DNA from: Mycolicibacterium iranicum
Lineage (GTDB): Bacteria > Actinomycetota > Actinomycetes > Mycobacteriales > Mycobacteriaceae
Reading direction: 5' to 3'
DNA: 64,000 bases
Assembly (NCBI RefSeq): GCF_014190915.1
Contig: NZ_JACHVU010000002.1
Location: forward strand, 62,001-126,000
Shown: one piece after another, positions 36,019 to 43,762 of the stretch
Numbering within the stretch: position 1 is the first letter of the stretch
Layout: every line of letters starts with the position of its first letter
Program-made: the position numbers and the translations under genes
Notes under the pieces: generated by a model
Seen by the model: the letters and a program-made list of their open reading frames with translations, nothing else
The model's database searches: none
What the model was told of the DNA's origin: nothing

Positions 36019-37314
36019 CTAGGAGGCCGGCAGCCCCGGGGGCCTCGCCCGGCGCAGCCGGCCGCGGTGGATCTCGTTGCGCACCGCGGTCGCGATCTCT
36101 CTGCCCGTCGCTCCGGCGTCCCGCGGGCGCGTCCGCAGCGACCGTCCCGCGGCCAGCGCGAGCCGCCGCGGGGTCAGCAGGCGCTTCGGGGCGACCTCGT
36201 GGTTGAGGACGCGCATCAGCAGGCGGCGCGCCGCCGGGTCGCCGGCGATGTCGCGCAAGACCTCGGTCATCAGCGGCGTCGGGGGCCCCGGGGCGCCGAG
36301 GTCGGTGGCGAACCAGTGCATCGCGTGGGCATCCCGATCGCGCCAGCGCCACCAGCGTTGTGTCGCGTCGTCGACGGCACCACTGTGTGCGAGGTCGGCG
36401 GGAAGCAGGTCGGCGAGGTGTTCGGCCTGGCAGAACGCGTCCGAGATGCCCTGCCCGGGCGTGAAGTCCTTGAAATGGCCGGCGTCACCGAGGAGCACCC
36501 AGCCCGGGCCGGCGGCCTGGCGGAAGTAGCCGTGCCATCGGGCCATGACGCGCAGAGGTCCCACCCGTCGCGCTCCGCCGACGACATCGGCCAGTTCGGG
36601 CCAGCCGGCGATCCCCGCGGCGAACGTCTCGTCACGGTCTGCGTCGCCGTCCCCGGCCGCGACGCACACCATGTACAGGTCCCCGTCGGTGGGACTCGCC
36701 AGATACGCGTTCTCTCCGATCCGCGCGATCCTGAGCCGGTCCTCGCGGTCGGTGACCCCCTCGAAGTAGGCCCACACCGGGACCCGCCCGCGAGGTGTTG
36801 TCGAATACTCCTGTGCCGCAACGGATTGTGCCACTGTCGAGTGCCGTCCGTCGGCCCCCACCACAAGGTGGCCGTGGATCGGTCCGCGGTCCGTCGTGAT
36901 GCCGGCGATCCGGCCGGCGTCCCGGAACAGGCCCGTCGCCTTCACCCCGGTGCGCACGTCGGCCCCCGCCGCGGCCGCGGTGTCGGCCAGCACAGAGTCC
37001 AGCGTGACCCGTCGCACGCACAGCCCGGGCAGCGGGAACGTCGTGCGATCGAACTCGTCCTCGATGCGGACGTCGTCGTTGACCATCGTGAACCTGCTGA
37101 TGGTCGCGCCGCCGGCAGAGAGGACGGCCTCGAGCGCGCCCAGCCGCTCCAGGGCGGCGGCTCCGCGCGGCTGGATGACGTGCGTCGACGGCGTCTCGGA
37201 CGGCAGACGTGCCTTGTCGACCACGCAGACGCGAAGACCCCTGCGGGCGAGCAGGACCGCCAGCGACGACCCTGCGCACCGTGCGCCGACGATGACCACG
37301 TCGAACTCCTGCAT
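36019..37314 (-). CDS. FAD-dependent oxidoreductase (group A monooxygenase/GGR-like)
   Basis: A 431-residue flavoprotein. The FAD motif is DVVIVGARCAGSSLAVLLAR at the start, the DG motif VVGADGRHSTVA is near 175, and the GD motif VLLGDAGHFKDFTPGQGIS is near 290. This matches single-component aromatic hydroxylase- or geranylgeranyl-reductase-like proteins. The ATG at 37314 is preceded by GCGAGG. It is divergent from the butanediol dehydrogenase, with the shared motif between them. The substrate is unknown; an oxidation within the same pathway is inferred only from the common motif. Confidence 0.84.
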   Translation of the reverse strand: MQEFDVVIVGARCAGSSLAVLLARRGLRVCVVDKARLPSETPSTHVIQPRGAAALERLGALEAVLSAGGATISRFTMVNDDVRIEDEFDRTTFPLPGLCVRRVTLDSVLADTAAAAGADVRTGVKATGLFRDAGRIAGITTDRGPIHGHLVVGADGRHSTVAQSVAAQEYSTTPRGRVPVWAYFEGVTDREDRLRIARIGENAYLASPTDGDLYMVCVAAGDGDADRDETFAAGIAGWPELADVVGGARRVGPLRVMARWHGYFRQAAGPGWVLLGDAGHFKDFTPGQGISDAFCQAEHLADLLPADLAHSGAVDDATQRWWRWRDRDAHAMHWFATDLGAPGPPTPLMTEVLRDIAGDPAARRLLMRVLNHEVAPKRLLTPRRLALAAGRSLRTRPRDAGATGREIATAVRNEIHRGRLRRARPPGLPAS

Positions 37315-37344
37315 GGCGACCTCGCTGTCTTCGGCACCTCCATG

Positions 37345-37365
37345 GTGCAACCCACTGCAACTCTT
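37345..37365. promoter_or_regulatory. Shared 21-nt regulatory motif, copy 2
   Basis: GTGCAAC-N5-GCAACTCTT in the divergent promoter between the FAD oxidoreductase and the butanediol dehydrogenase. TGCAAC repeats are 10 bp apart. A TAGGAAT (37388-37394) 6 nt before the dehydrogenase ATG could be its -10 region. Confidence 0.65.
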
Positions 37366-37400
37366 TCGCGTTGTGGCCGCGGTCACATAGGAATGGCCGC

Positions 37401-38456
37401 ATGAGAGCAGCTGTCTATTACGGACCGAACAAGCTCGTGGTCGACGAGGTCGCCGAGCCGCAGGTGCGTCCGGGAACGGTGAAACTGCAGGTCGGCTACA
37501 ACGGGATCTGCGGCACCGACCTGCACGAGTACTACGCGGGCCCGATCTTCGTCCCGACCGAGCCGCATCCGTTGACCGGCGCGCAGCTGCCGCTGACCAT
37601 GGGTCACGAATTCTCGGGCACCATCACCGAGGTGGGCGACGGGGTGGTCGGCTGGAACGAGGGCGACCGCGTCGCTGTCGAACCCATCTACCGATGCGAC
37701 CACTGTGGCCCGTGCCGGGCGGGTAACTACAACGTCTGCCGGCAGATCGGATTCCACGGCCTGATGTCCGACGGGGGGATGGCCGAGTACACCGTGGTGC
37801 CCACCAGCATGCTGCACAAGCTCCCTGACGCCGTGTCCCTGGAGCTGGGTGCACTCGTCGAACCGATGTCGGTGGCCTACCACGCCGCGACACTCGGCGA
37901 CGTGAACCCCGGCGACACCGCCATGGTGTTCGGCGCCGGACCGATCGGCATCGGATTGTGGTTCGCGTTGCGTGGCAAAGGACTCGACGATGTCTTCGTC
38001 GTCGAACCGTCACCGACGCGACGCGCCGCGATCGAGGCACTCGGCGCCCACACCCTCGACCCCACCGCCGCCGACGTGCCCGCGTTCATCGCCGAACACA
38101 CCGAAGGTGACGGCGCCGACGCGGTGTACGACGCCGCAGGGGTCGCCCCCGCCGTCGCGACAGCGCTGGACTGCGTCGGTTCACGCAAGCCGATGATCAG
38201 CGTCGCCATCTACGAAAAGCCCTTGGAGACACCACTTCTGAACCTGGTGATGAACGAGTCGAGGATCCAGGGCTCGCTGTGCTACACCGGCGCGGATTTC
38301 GACGCGGTGATCGCGCTGATGGCCGAGGGCAGGTACGACACCACCGGCTGGGTCACGCGCATCCCGATCGGTGACGTCGTCGACGAGGGATTCGAGGCGC
38401 TGCACGCCGGCACGAAGATGAAGGTTCTGGTCGACCCGAACGGAGAAGGCCGATGA
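37401..38456 (+). CDS. Zinc-dependent 2,3-butanediol/polyol dehydrogenase
   Basis: A 351-residue medium-chain zinc dehydrogenase. The catalytic zinc ligand is in NGICGTDLHEYY (near residue 36), followed by MGHEFSGTITEVG; the structural zinc motif is CDHCGPCRAGNYNVC. The Rossmann region is AMVFGAGPIGIGLWFALRGKG. Overall sequence features match (R,R)-butanediol dehydrogenases, which oxidise 2,3-butanediol to acetoin. The ATG at 37401 was chosen because the earlier in-frame ATG gives an atypical N-terminus. The stop overlaps the next gene's ATG (ATGA). Confidence 0.87.
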   Translation: MRAAVYYGPNKLVVDEVAEPQVRPGTVKLQVGYNGICGTDLHEYYAGPIFVPTEPHPLTGAQLPLTMGHEFSGTITEVGDGVVGWNEGDRVAVEPIYRCDHCGPCRAGNYNVCRQIGFHGLMSDGGMAEYTVVPTSMLHKLPDAVSLELGALVEPMSVAYHAATLGDVNPGDTAMVFGAGPIGIGLWFALRGKGLDDVFVVEPSPTRRAAIEALGAHTLDPTAADVPAFIAEHTEGDGADAVYDAAGVAPAVATALDCVGSRKPMISVAIYEKPLETPLLNLVMNESRIQGSLCYTGADFDAVIALMAEGRYDTTGWVTRIPIGDVVDEGFEALHAGTKMKVLVDPNGEGR

Positions 38457-39259
38457 GTTCCGATGCGGCACTGCGCGGGAGGGTCGCGCTCGTGACCGGA
38501 GCGGCCCGGGGCATCGGCCGCGGCATCGCGCTGCGCCTGGCCCGCGACGGCGCCGACGTCGCTCTGGTCGACGTCCACCCCGACGGCATGGACGACGTCG
38601 CGGCCGAGATCGCGGTAATAGGCTGCAAGACAACGGTTTTCGTGGCCGATGTCAGCGACCGCGACCAGGTGTTCGCGGCCGTGGACCACGCCGCTGCGAC
38701 GTTGGGCGGCTTCGACATCATGGTCAACAACGCAGGCATCGCGCTCGTCGGACCGATCCAGGACGTGACACCGCAGCAGCTCGAAAAACTCTGGGCCATC
38801 AACGTCAACGGGGTGCTGTGGGGAATCCAGGCCGCTGTCGCCAAGTTCGCGGAGCTGAAGAACCGGGAGCACGGGAAACTCAGCAAGATCATCAATGCGT
38901 CGTCGATCGCCGGCCACGACGGGTTCGCGATGCTCGGGCCTTACAGCGCCTCGAAGTTCGCGGTGCGGGCGCTGACCCAGGCGGCCGCCAAGGAGCATGC
39001 CGCCGACGGGATCACCGTGAACGCCTACTGCCCGGGTGTCGTCGGCACCGACATGTGGGTGGAGATCGACAAGCGCTTCGCCGAGCTGACCGGTGCCGCC
39101 GAGGGGGAGACCTACGACAGGTTCGTCGGCGGCATCGCACTGGGCCGCGCCGAGACCCCCGAGGACGTCGCGGGCTTCGTGTCCTACCTGGCCGGCCCGG
39201 ACGCCGACTACATGACCGGGCAGGCGGGCCTGATCGACGGCGGCCTGGTCTACCGCTGA
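38453..39259 (+). CDS. Acetoin/diacetyl reductase-like SDR (BudC-like)
   Basis: A 268-residue SDR with TGAARGIGRGIA, NNAGIALVGP, catalytic serine in INASSIAGHDG and Y-x3-K in PYSASKFAV, ending MTGQAGLIDGG. The combination resembles (S)-acetoin-forming diacetyl reductases/meso-butanediol dehydrogenases. It is translationally coupled to the butanediol dehydrogenase, so diol-acetoin interconversion is the likely shared function. Confidence 0.84.
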   Translation: MSSDAALRGRVALVTGAARGIGRGIALRLARDGADVALVDVHPDGMDDVAAEIAVIGCKTTVFVADVSDRDQVFAAVDHAAATLGGFDIMVNNAGIALVGPIQDVTPQQLEKLWAINVNGVLWGIQAAVAKFAELKNREHGKLSKIINASSIAGHDGFAMLGPYSASKFAVRALTQAAAKEHAADGITVNAYCPGVVGTDMWVEIDKRFAELTGAAEGETYDRFVGGIALGRAETPEDVAGFVSYLAGPDADYMTGQAGLIDGGLVYR

Positions 39260-39279
39260 GATGAGGCGCACACTGGGCC

Positions 39280-40611
39280 GTGATGCCCATCAACCCCGGC
39301 AGTTCGCCCGTGCCTGAACCGGCAGTCGCAGTCGGCGAGGATCCGCGCAGCTACGCGCGGCTGATGTCGGCTGTCTACGACGCGACGATGGCCGGGCACC
39401 GGGCACCCGCGCGGCCCCGCGAGGTCATCGGCGAATCGTGGCGGCGCATGATGGCCGGCGGCATCGGCCCCGGCGAGGTGCCGACACCGGTGGTGGAGTC
39501 CGGGTCGCTGGAGATGCTGCGCCGGTCGTCGGGGCTGATGGAGGTGCTCGACGAGATCTCCCACGGTCTGGAGTCGCTGGTCGCCGAGGGGGAGAACATC
39601 CTCGTCGTCGCCGATGCGCAGGGCCGGGTGCTGTGGCGGTCGGGGTCGCCGTCGGTGTTGAGCAACGCCGACCGGCTCGGCTTCGTCGAGGGCGCCCACT
39701 GGGGCGAGGGGGCCGTGGGCACCAACGCCATCGGCACCGCCCTCGTGTCGCAACGCGCCGTGCAGGTCTTCTCCGCCGAACACTTCCTGCGCAGCCACCA
39801 CTCGTGGACGTGCGCCGGCGCGCCGATCAAGGACCCCAGGACGGGGCAGGTCATCGGCGTCGTCGACGTCTCCGGGCCTGCGGCCACCGTGCACCCGACC
39901 ACGATCGCTCTGGTCGACGCCGTCGCCCGACTGGCGGAATCGCACCTGCGCCAGGAGCACGACCGCACTCTCAACCGGCTGAGGGCGCTGGCCGCGCCGA
40001 TTCTCGCGCGGATGGGCAGCCCGGCGCTGGCCGTCGACACCGAGGGGTGGGTCGCCGCGGTCGACGCGATGCCGCTACACAACCGGATCCTGCTTCCCGA
40101 GCAGATGGGACCGGGCCGGGTGTGGCTGACCACCCTGGGCATGTGCGCCGTCGAGCCGCTGCCGGGCGGGTGGCTGGTGCGACTCGCGCCCGGGGACGAG
40201 GCGGGTCAGCCCGGCGTCACCCGCGTGTCGCTGGACTTCCGCGATCCGGACACGCCCTCGCTGGCGCTGGCGGGGGAATTCGGTGGCTGGCGGCACGACC
40301 TCTCGCTGCGGCACGCCGAAATCCTTTGCGCACTGGCGCTTTCGCCGCAGGGGCGGACAGCCCCGCAACTGGCCGAGGACCTCTACGGCGATCGCTCGCG
40401 GGTGGTCACCGTGCGCGCGGAGATGTCGCGGTTGCGCAAACAGTTCGCCGGACTGCTCGCGGCCCAGCCGTACCGGTTCTCGGGCTCGGTCGAACTCTCG
40501 GTCTGCTATCCGAAGGACCGGCGTCTGCTTCTGCCGCCGTCCACGGCGCCGGCGGTGCGTACTGCCCGAACGGTGGGGGCGCCGGCGGCGGGCCAGGAGC
40601 ACAATGGGTGA
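39280..40611 (+). CDS. GAF-domain transcriptional regulator with C-terminal winged helix
   Basis: A 443-residue regulator. The N-terminal part and a GAF-type sensor (about residues 85-230), including EGAHWGEGAVGTNAIGTAL and HSWTCAGAPIKDP, match the effector domain of AcoR/MimR-type activators. The AAA+ sigma-54 module of true AcoR is absent. Instead the C-terminus (LRHAEILCALALSPQGRTA to AEMSRLRKQFAG) looks like a winged helix. It probably senses acetoin or a related small ketone/aldehyde and may bind the shared 21-nt motif. Starts with GTG 39280 or ATG 39283. Confidence 0.82.
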   Translation: MMPINPGSSPVPEPAVAVGEDPRSYARLMSAVYDATMAGHRAPARPREVIGESWRRMMAGGIGPGEVPTPVVESGSLEMLRRSSGLMEVLDEISHGLESLVAEGENILVVADAQGRVLWRSGSPSVLSNADRLGFVEGAHWGEGAVGTNAIGTALVSQRAVQVFSAEHFLRSHHSWTCAGAPIKDPRTGQVIGVVDVSGPAATVHPTTIALVDAVARLAESHLRQEHDRTLNRLRALAAPILARMGSPALAVDTEGWVAAVDAMPLHNRILLPEQMGPGRVWLTTLGMCAVEPLPGGWLVRLAPGDEAGQPGVTRVSLDFRDPDTPSLALAGEFGGWRHDLSLRHAEILCALALSPQGRTAPQLAEDLYGDRSRVVTVRAEMSRLRKQFAGLLAAQPYRFSGSVELSVCYPKDRRLLLPPSTAPAVRTARTVGAPAAGQEHNG

Positions 40612-41089
40612 GGTGGACGCACCCTACCGAGCCCTGGTGACCGAGGCCGCCGCCGAACTGCTGCGCACGTTGCAGGAGCGCCACGGCGCGCTGATGTTCC
40701 ACCAGTCCGGCGGCTGCTGCGACGGCTCCTCTCCGATGTGTTACCCCGACGGCGACTTCATCGTCGGAGACCGCGACGTCCTGCTCGCGGTCCTCGATGT
40801 CGGCGACGGCGTGCCGGTGTGGATCTCAGGTCCGCAGTTCGACACCTGGAAGCACACGCAACTCGTCATCGACGTGGTGCTCGGCCGGGGTGGCGGCTTC
40901 AGCCTGGAGTCGCCGGAGGGCAAGCGCTTCCTGTCCCGCGGGCGCGCGTTCACCGACGACGAGATGCGTGCGCTGGAGACCGTGTCCGTCGTGACGGGCG
41001 CGGCCTACGAACGCGGCGTGCGACCCGCAGCGTGCGGCACGCACATCGTCGCCGACGCCGTGGACGCGTGCGCGATTCCCCAGCGATAG
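40604..41089 (+). CDS. DUF779 protein
   Basis: A 161-residue protein of the DUF779 family with its conserved cysteine cluster HQSGGCCDGSSPMCY. Family members usually lie beside aldehyde dehydrogenases of the acetaldehyde type, where they are thought to be accessory proteins. Here no aldehyde dehydrogenase is adjacent. The ATG lies inside the end of the regulator gene with AGGAG 4 nt upstream. A GTG at 40613 is an alternative start. Confidence 0.82.
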   Translation: MGEVDAPYRALVTEAAAELLRTLQERHGALMFHQSGGCCDGSSPMCYPDGDFIVGDRDVLLAVLDVGDGVPVWISGPQFDTWKHTQLVIDVVLGRGGGFSLESPEGKRFLSRGRAFTDDEMRALETVSVVTGAAYERGVRPAACGTHIVADAVDACAIPQR

Positions 41090-41276
41090 AGCCTCCGATG
41101 TGGGGGCCGGGCGCACGAATTCCGGTTCTGCGGCGGCACTGATCGCACACCAGGCGGGCGCGGCGAGAGTGCGCCGGACACAACATGATCACGATCCTGT
41201 CTCCCGGCGTCCCCTCGATGCCCCACGTGCGCAGCGCATCTACCGGGTACTTGATGTCCCACGGCCGCCGGTGCAC
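40950..41276 (-). CDS. Possible small zinc-binding protein, antisense to DUF779
   Basis: A 108-residue frame whose first half reads like a real protein: PWDIKYPVDALRTWGIEGTP, then CPAH-x8-CDQC, a plausible zinc-ribbon pair. Third-position GC is high in this half. The second half is arginine-rich and antisense to the DUF779 end, so the true 3' end may differ. CACGGT lies 6 nt before the GTG. No family was recognised. The rest of the 41090-41367 interval holds nothing else identifiable. Confidence 0.3.
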   Translation of the reverse strand: MHRRPWDIKYPVDALRTWGIEGTPGDRIVIMLCPAHSRRARLVCDQCRRRTGIRAPGPHIGGSIAGESRTRPRRRRRCACRTLRVARRVRRPRPSRRTRSPAHASRRR

Positions 41277-41367
41277 ACGGCAACCGTGACCGGTCCGTTA
41301 CGCCGCGGCCATCAAAGTGCGGCGCGCCGTACGCATTTCGGCCGGCGGCACCGTTATCGTCGATGAC

Positions 41368-41646
41368 GTGATCCCGCTGCCACGAGCATCGGTCTTGGCC
41401 GGAGTGATGATCATCGGCGTCGCTCTCGGCATGATGGGTGCGCTCATAGTCGCCGTCGAACTCACCGCCACGATCCGTCCCGACGTCGCGATCGGACTCG
41501 TCATCGGTGTGCCGAGTGTCGTCGGCATGCTGATGATCCTGTTCTCGAACCGCCGCTGGACGACCGCCGTCGGCGCCATGATCCTCGCGATCGGACCCGG
41601 ATGGTTCGGCGCGCTGACCGCGATCCAGGTGGCCTCCGGTGTCTGA
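41368..41646 (+). CDS. Small three-helix membrane protein
   Basis: A 92-residue protein with three hydrophobic helices (about 8-30, 40-62 and 66-86) separated by short polar loops. The GTG at 41368 lies 7 nt after TATCGT (41355-41360), so the transcript is probably leaderless or nearly so. The next gene begins inside its last codons. No family or function was recognised. Confidence 0.68.
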   Translation: MIPLPRASVLAGVMIIGVALGMMGALIVAVELTATIRPDVAIGLVIGVPSVVGMLMILFSNRRWTTAVGAMILAIGPGWFGALTAIQVASGV

Positions 41647-42070
41647 GCAGACCCAAGCGTTCACGCCCGAATTCACGGGCGGCTTCGCCGCGCAGACGGT
41701 CGTCGAGGACCCCGCTTACGCGGCCGAGCTGCCGGCCCCGCACGCGGCGCCCATCGTCTTCCCCAGCGTGGCCCAGTTCATCAGCCGGTGGCGCTTCGTC
41801 CTCGTGGTCACCGGCATGTGGGTCGTGGCCGCGGCCGCCGGGGCGGGCCTCTACTACTGGTGGTTCCACTCCCTCGACAAGGCCGTGCCCGTCTTCGCCG
41901 TGCTGGTCTTCCTGGTCGCCTGCATCGTGGGCAGCCTGTTGACGGCGATGGTGCAGGAGCGGCCCGGTATCGCGGCGCTGTCGCTGGCGCTGATGTCGGG
42001 CCCGCTGGCCGCCGCCCTCGGTGCCGCGGCGCTGTACGGCAGCTACGCGTTCGGGTGGATCACCACCTAG
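41639..42070 (+). CDS. Membrane protein upstream of the ABC importer
   Basis: A 143-residue protein. A polar N-terminus of about 50 residues precedes three hydrophobic segments (about 52-74, 80-102 and 112-138). It overlaps the previous gene by 8 bp and is cotranscribed with it. It may correspond to the transmembrane protein (Rv0461) found upstream of lpdC in M. tuberculosis, but that match is positional only. Confidence 0.7.
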   Translation: MSEQTQAFTPEFTGGFAAQTVVEDPAYAAELPAPHAAPIVFPSVAQFISRWRFVLVVTGMWVVAAAAGAGLYYWWFHSLDKAVPVFAVLVFLVACIVGSLLTAMVQERPGIAALSLALMSGPLAAALGAAALYGSYAFGWITT

Positions 42071-42115
42071 GGAGCTCGTTGCGCAGTCGAATACTTCATG
42101 TGTTCAGATAGACAC

Positions 42116-43690
42116 ATGAAACTGCGCGCTGCGCTTGCCTGTGTTGTGAGCGTTGCCGCCGTCGCGGCGTGTTCCTCGCCGTCGGGCGAGGGGAATGCCG
42201 ATCAGATCGTGCTGGCCGAGGGCTATGAGCTCGGCGGCTACAACCCGGTCAACGGCTATTCCGAATCCGGCGTCTCACCCCTCTACGACGGGCTCTACCG
42301 CCCGAGCGCGACCACCGACACCGTCGTCCCCGAGCTGGAGCCGGCCCTGGCCGACCGGGCTCCTGAGCCTGCGGGCCCGAACCGGTGGCGCATCCCGCTG
42401 CGGACGGGTGTCACCTTCTCCGACGGCAGCACCCTCGACTCCGCCGACGTGGTCGCCACCTACGCCGCGGTCGGCGATCCCGCGGTCGCGTCGGAGATCT
42501 CGACGTCCGTCGCGCCGATCGTGTCGATGACCGCCGACGGGCCCGATGCCGTCACCGTCGAGCTGAACACCGCTGCGGATCCAAAGCCCTGTCTGCTGCT
42601 GGGAATCCTGCCGTCGGAGAAGGTGGAAGCGGCGCCGGCCGCGGACTGGGCGGTCAACACCGCGCCCGTCGGCACCGGCCCGTACCGGTTGGAGAGCCTG
42701 CGACCCGACCAGGCGGTTCTGGTGGCCCGCGACGACTACTGGGGCTCGCCGCCTCAGGTGAAGCGACTCGTCTACACCTATGCACCCGATGACAACGCCC
42801 GTGCCCAGAGCATGGTCTCCGGTGCGGTCGACGGCACGAATCTGCCGCCGCGCCTGATTGATTCGGTCAACAGTGACGACGTGCAGACCGTGGCGGTGCG
42901 TTCGGCGGACTGGCGGGGCATCGCCCTCCCCGCGGGCAATCCGTTCACCGCCGACGTCGCGGCCCGGCTCGCGATGAACATCGGTGTCGACCGTGACGCG
43001 ATGGTGCGCGACGTCCTGCTCGGCTACGGCCAACCCGCCAGCACGCCCGTCGCGGAGGCCTATGGCGCGGCGTACAGCACCGACGCGCCGTACACGTTCG
43101 ACCTGCGCAGGGCCGAAGAGCTGCTGGAGCAGGCGGGGTGGCGCAGATCCGGTGACGGCGTGCGCGAAAAGGACGGCGCGCGTGCCACATTCGAGCTGCT
43201 CTACAACGCCCAGGACACGCTGCGCCGCGACCTCGCGGTCGCCTACGCCGCCGCGATGAAACCCCTGGGCATCGAGGTCCGGCCGCGCGGCACCAGCTGG
43301 GACGAGATCGACACCCGGTTCGGTGACTCCGCCGTGGTGCTCGGCGGCGGTTCCACGCCCTACAGCATCGACTCGCAGGTGTACGACACCCTGCACACCC
43401 GGGTGCCGAACTCCTCGCCGTACTCCAACCCGGGCAACTTCACCGCACCGGGCCTCGACGAGATGCTGGAGCGCGCAAGCCGATCCGCGCCCGACCCGGC
43501 CAAAGACGAGCTGTACCGCACGATCCAGTCCACGTATGCGGCGGCACCGTCGCACGTGTTCCTGGTGTTCCTGAACCACACCTACAGCTACAAGGACCTC
43601 GGCTGGCAGCAGAGTCCGCCGATCATGGAGCCGCACTCCCACGGCGTTTCGTGGGGCCCGTGGTGGGATGTCGCCGCGTGGACGCGATAG
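42116..43690 (+). CDS. ABC importer substrate-binding lipoprotein (peptide/nickel family 5)
   Basis: A 524-residue extracytoplasmic binding protein. The signal peptide ends with VAAC (Cys near 25), a lipobox. Family SBP_bac_5 features include YNPVNGYSESGVSPLYDGLY, WRIPLRTGVTFSDGSTLDSADVVATY and TGPYRLESLRPDQAVLVARDDYWG. Ligands of the family include peptides, nickel complexes and opines; none can be selected here. The C-terminus (AAWTR) is encoded in the first unit of a tandem repeat. First gene of a five-gene importer operon. Confidence 0.88.
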   Translation: MKLRAALACVVSVAAVAACSSPSGEGNADQIVLAEGYELGGYNPVNGYSESGVSPLYDGLYRPSATTDTVVPELEPALADRAPEPAGPNRWRIPLRTGVTFSDGSTLDSADVVATYAAVGDPAVASEISTSVAPIVSMTADGPDAVTVELNTAADPKPCLLLGILPSEKVEAAPAADWAVNTAPVGTGPYRLESLRPDQAVLVARDDYWGSPPQVKRLVYTYAPDDNARAQSMVSGAVDGTNLPPRLIDSVNSDDVQTVAVRSADWRGIALPAGNPFTADVAARLAMNIGVDRDAMVRDVLLGYGQPASTPVAEAYGAAYSTDAPYTFDLRRAEELLEQAGWRRSGDGVREKDGARATFELLYNAQDTLRRDLAVAYAAAMKPLGIEVRPRGTSWDEIDTRFGDSAVVLGGGSTPYSIDSQVYDTLHTRVPNSSPYSNPGNFTAPGLDEMLERASRSAPDPAKDELYRTIQSTYAAAPSHVFLVFLNHTYSYKDLGWQQSPPIMEPHSHGVSWGPWWDVAAWTR

Positions 43691-43762
43691 GCAGCCGGAG
43701 CGTGGACGCGATAGGCAGCAAGAGCGTGGACGCGATAAACGGCCGGAGCGTGGACACGCTGA
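43676..43762 (+). repeat. 24-bp tandem repeat across a gene junction
   Basis: Three full units (43676-43699, 43700-43723, 43724-43747) and a partial fourth. Each begins GCGTGGACGCGATA. The array contains the stop codon of the binding protein gene in unit 1 and, because 24 is a multiple of three, places an in-frame GTG at 43678, 43702, 43726 and 43750 for the permease. Units 1 and 2 differ at only two bases. Confidence 0.9.

Noticed and set aside
37366..37400. Sigma-54 (-24/-12) promoter before the butanediol dehydrogenase
   Set aside because: No TGGCAC-N5-TTGC match, mycobacteria lack sigma-54, and the linked regulator has no AAA+ domain.
41005..41676. 223-codon minus-strand frame over the small membrane protein
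   Set aside because: Asp/His/Gly-rich shadow composition; the plus strand encodes hydrophobic helices with overlapping gene junctions.
43676..43762. CRISPR array
   Set aside because: Repeats are contiguous with no spacers; it is a simple tandem repeat.
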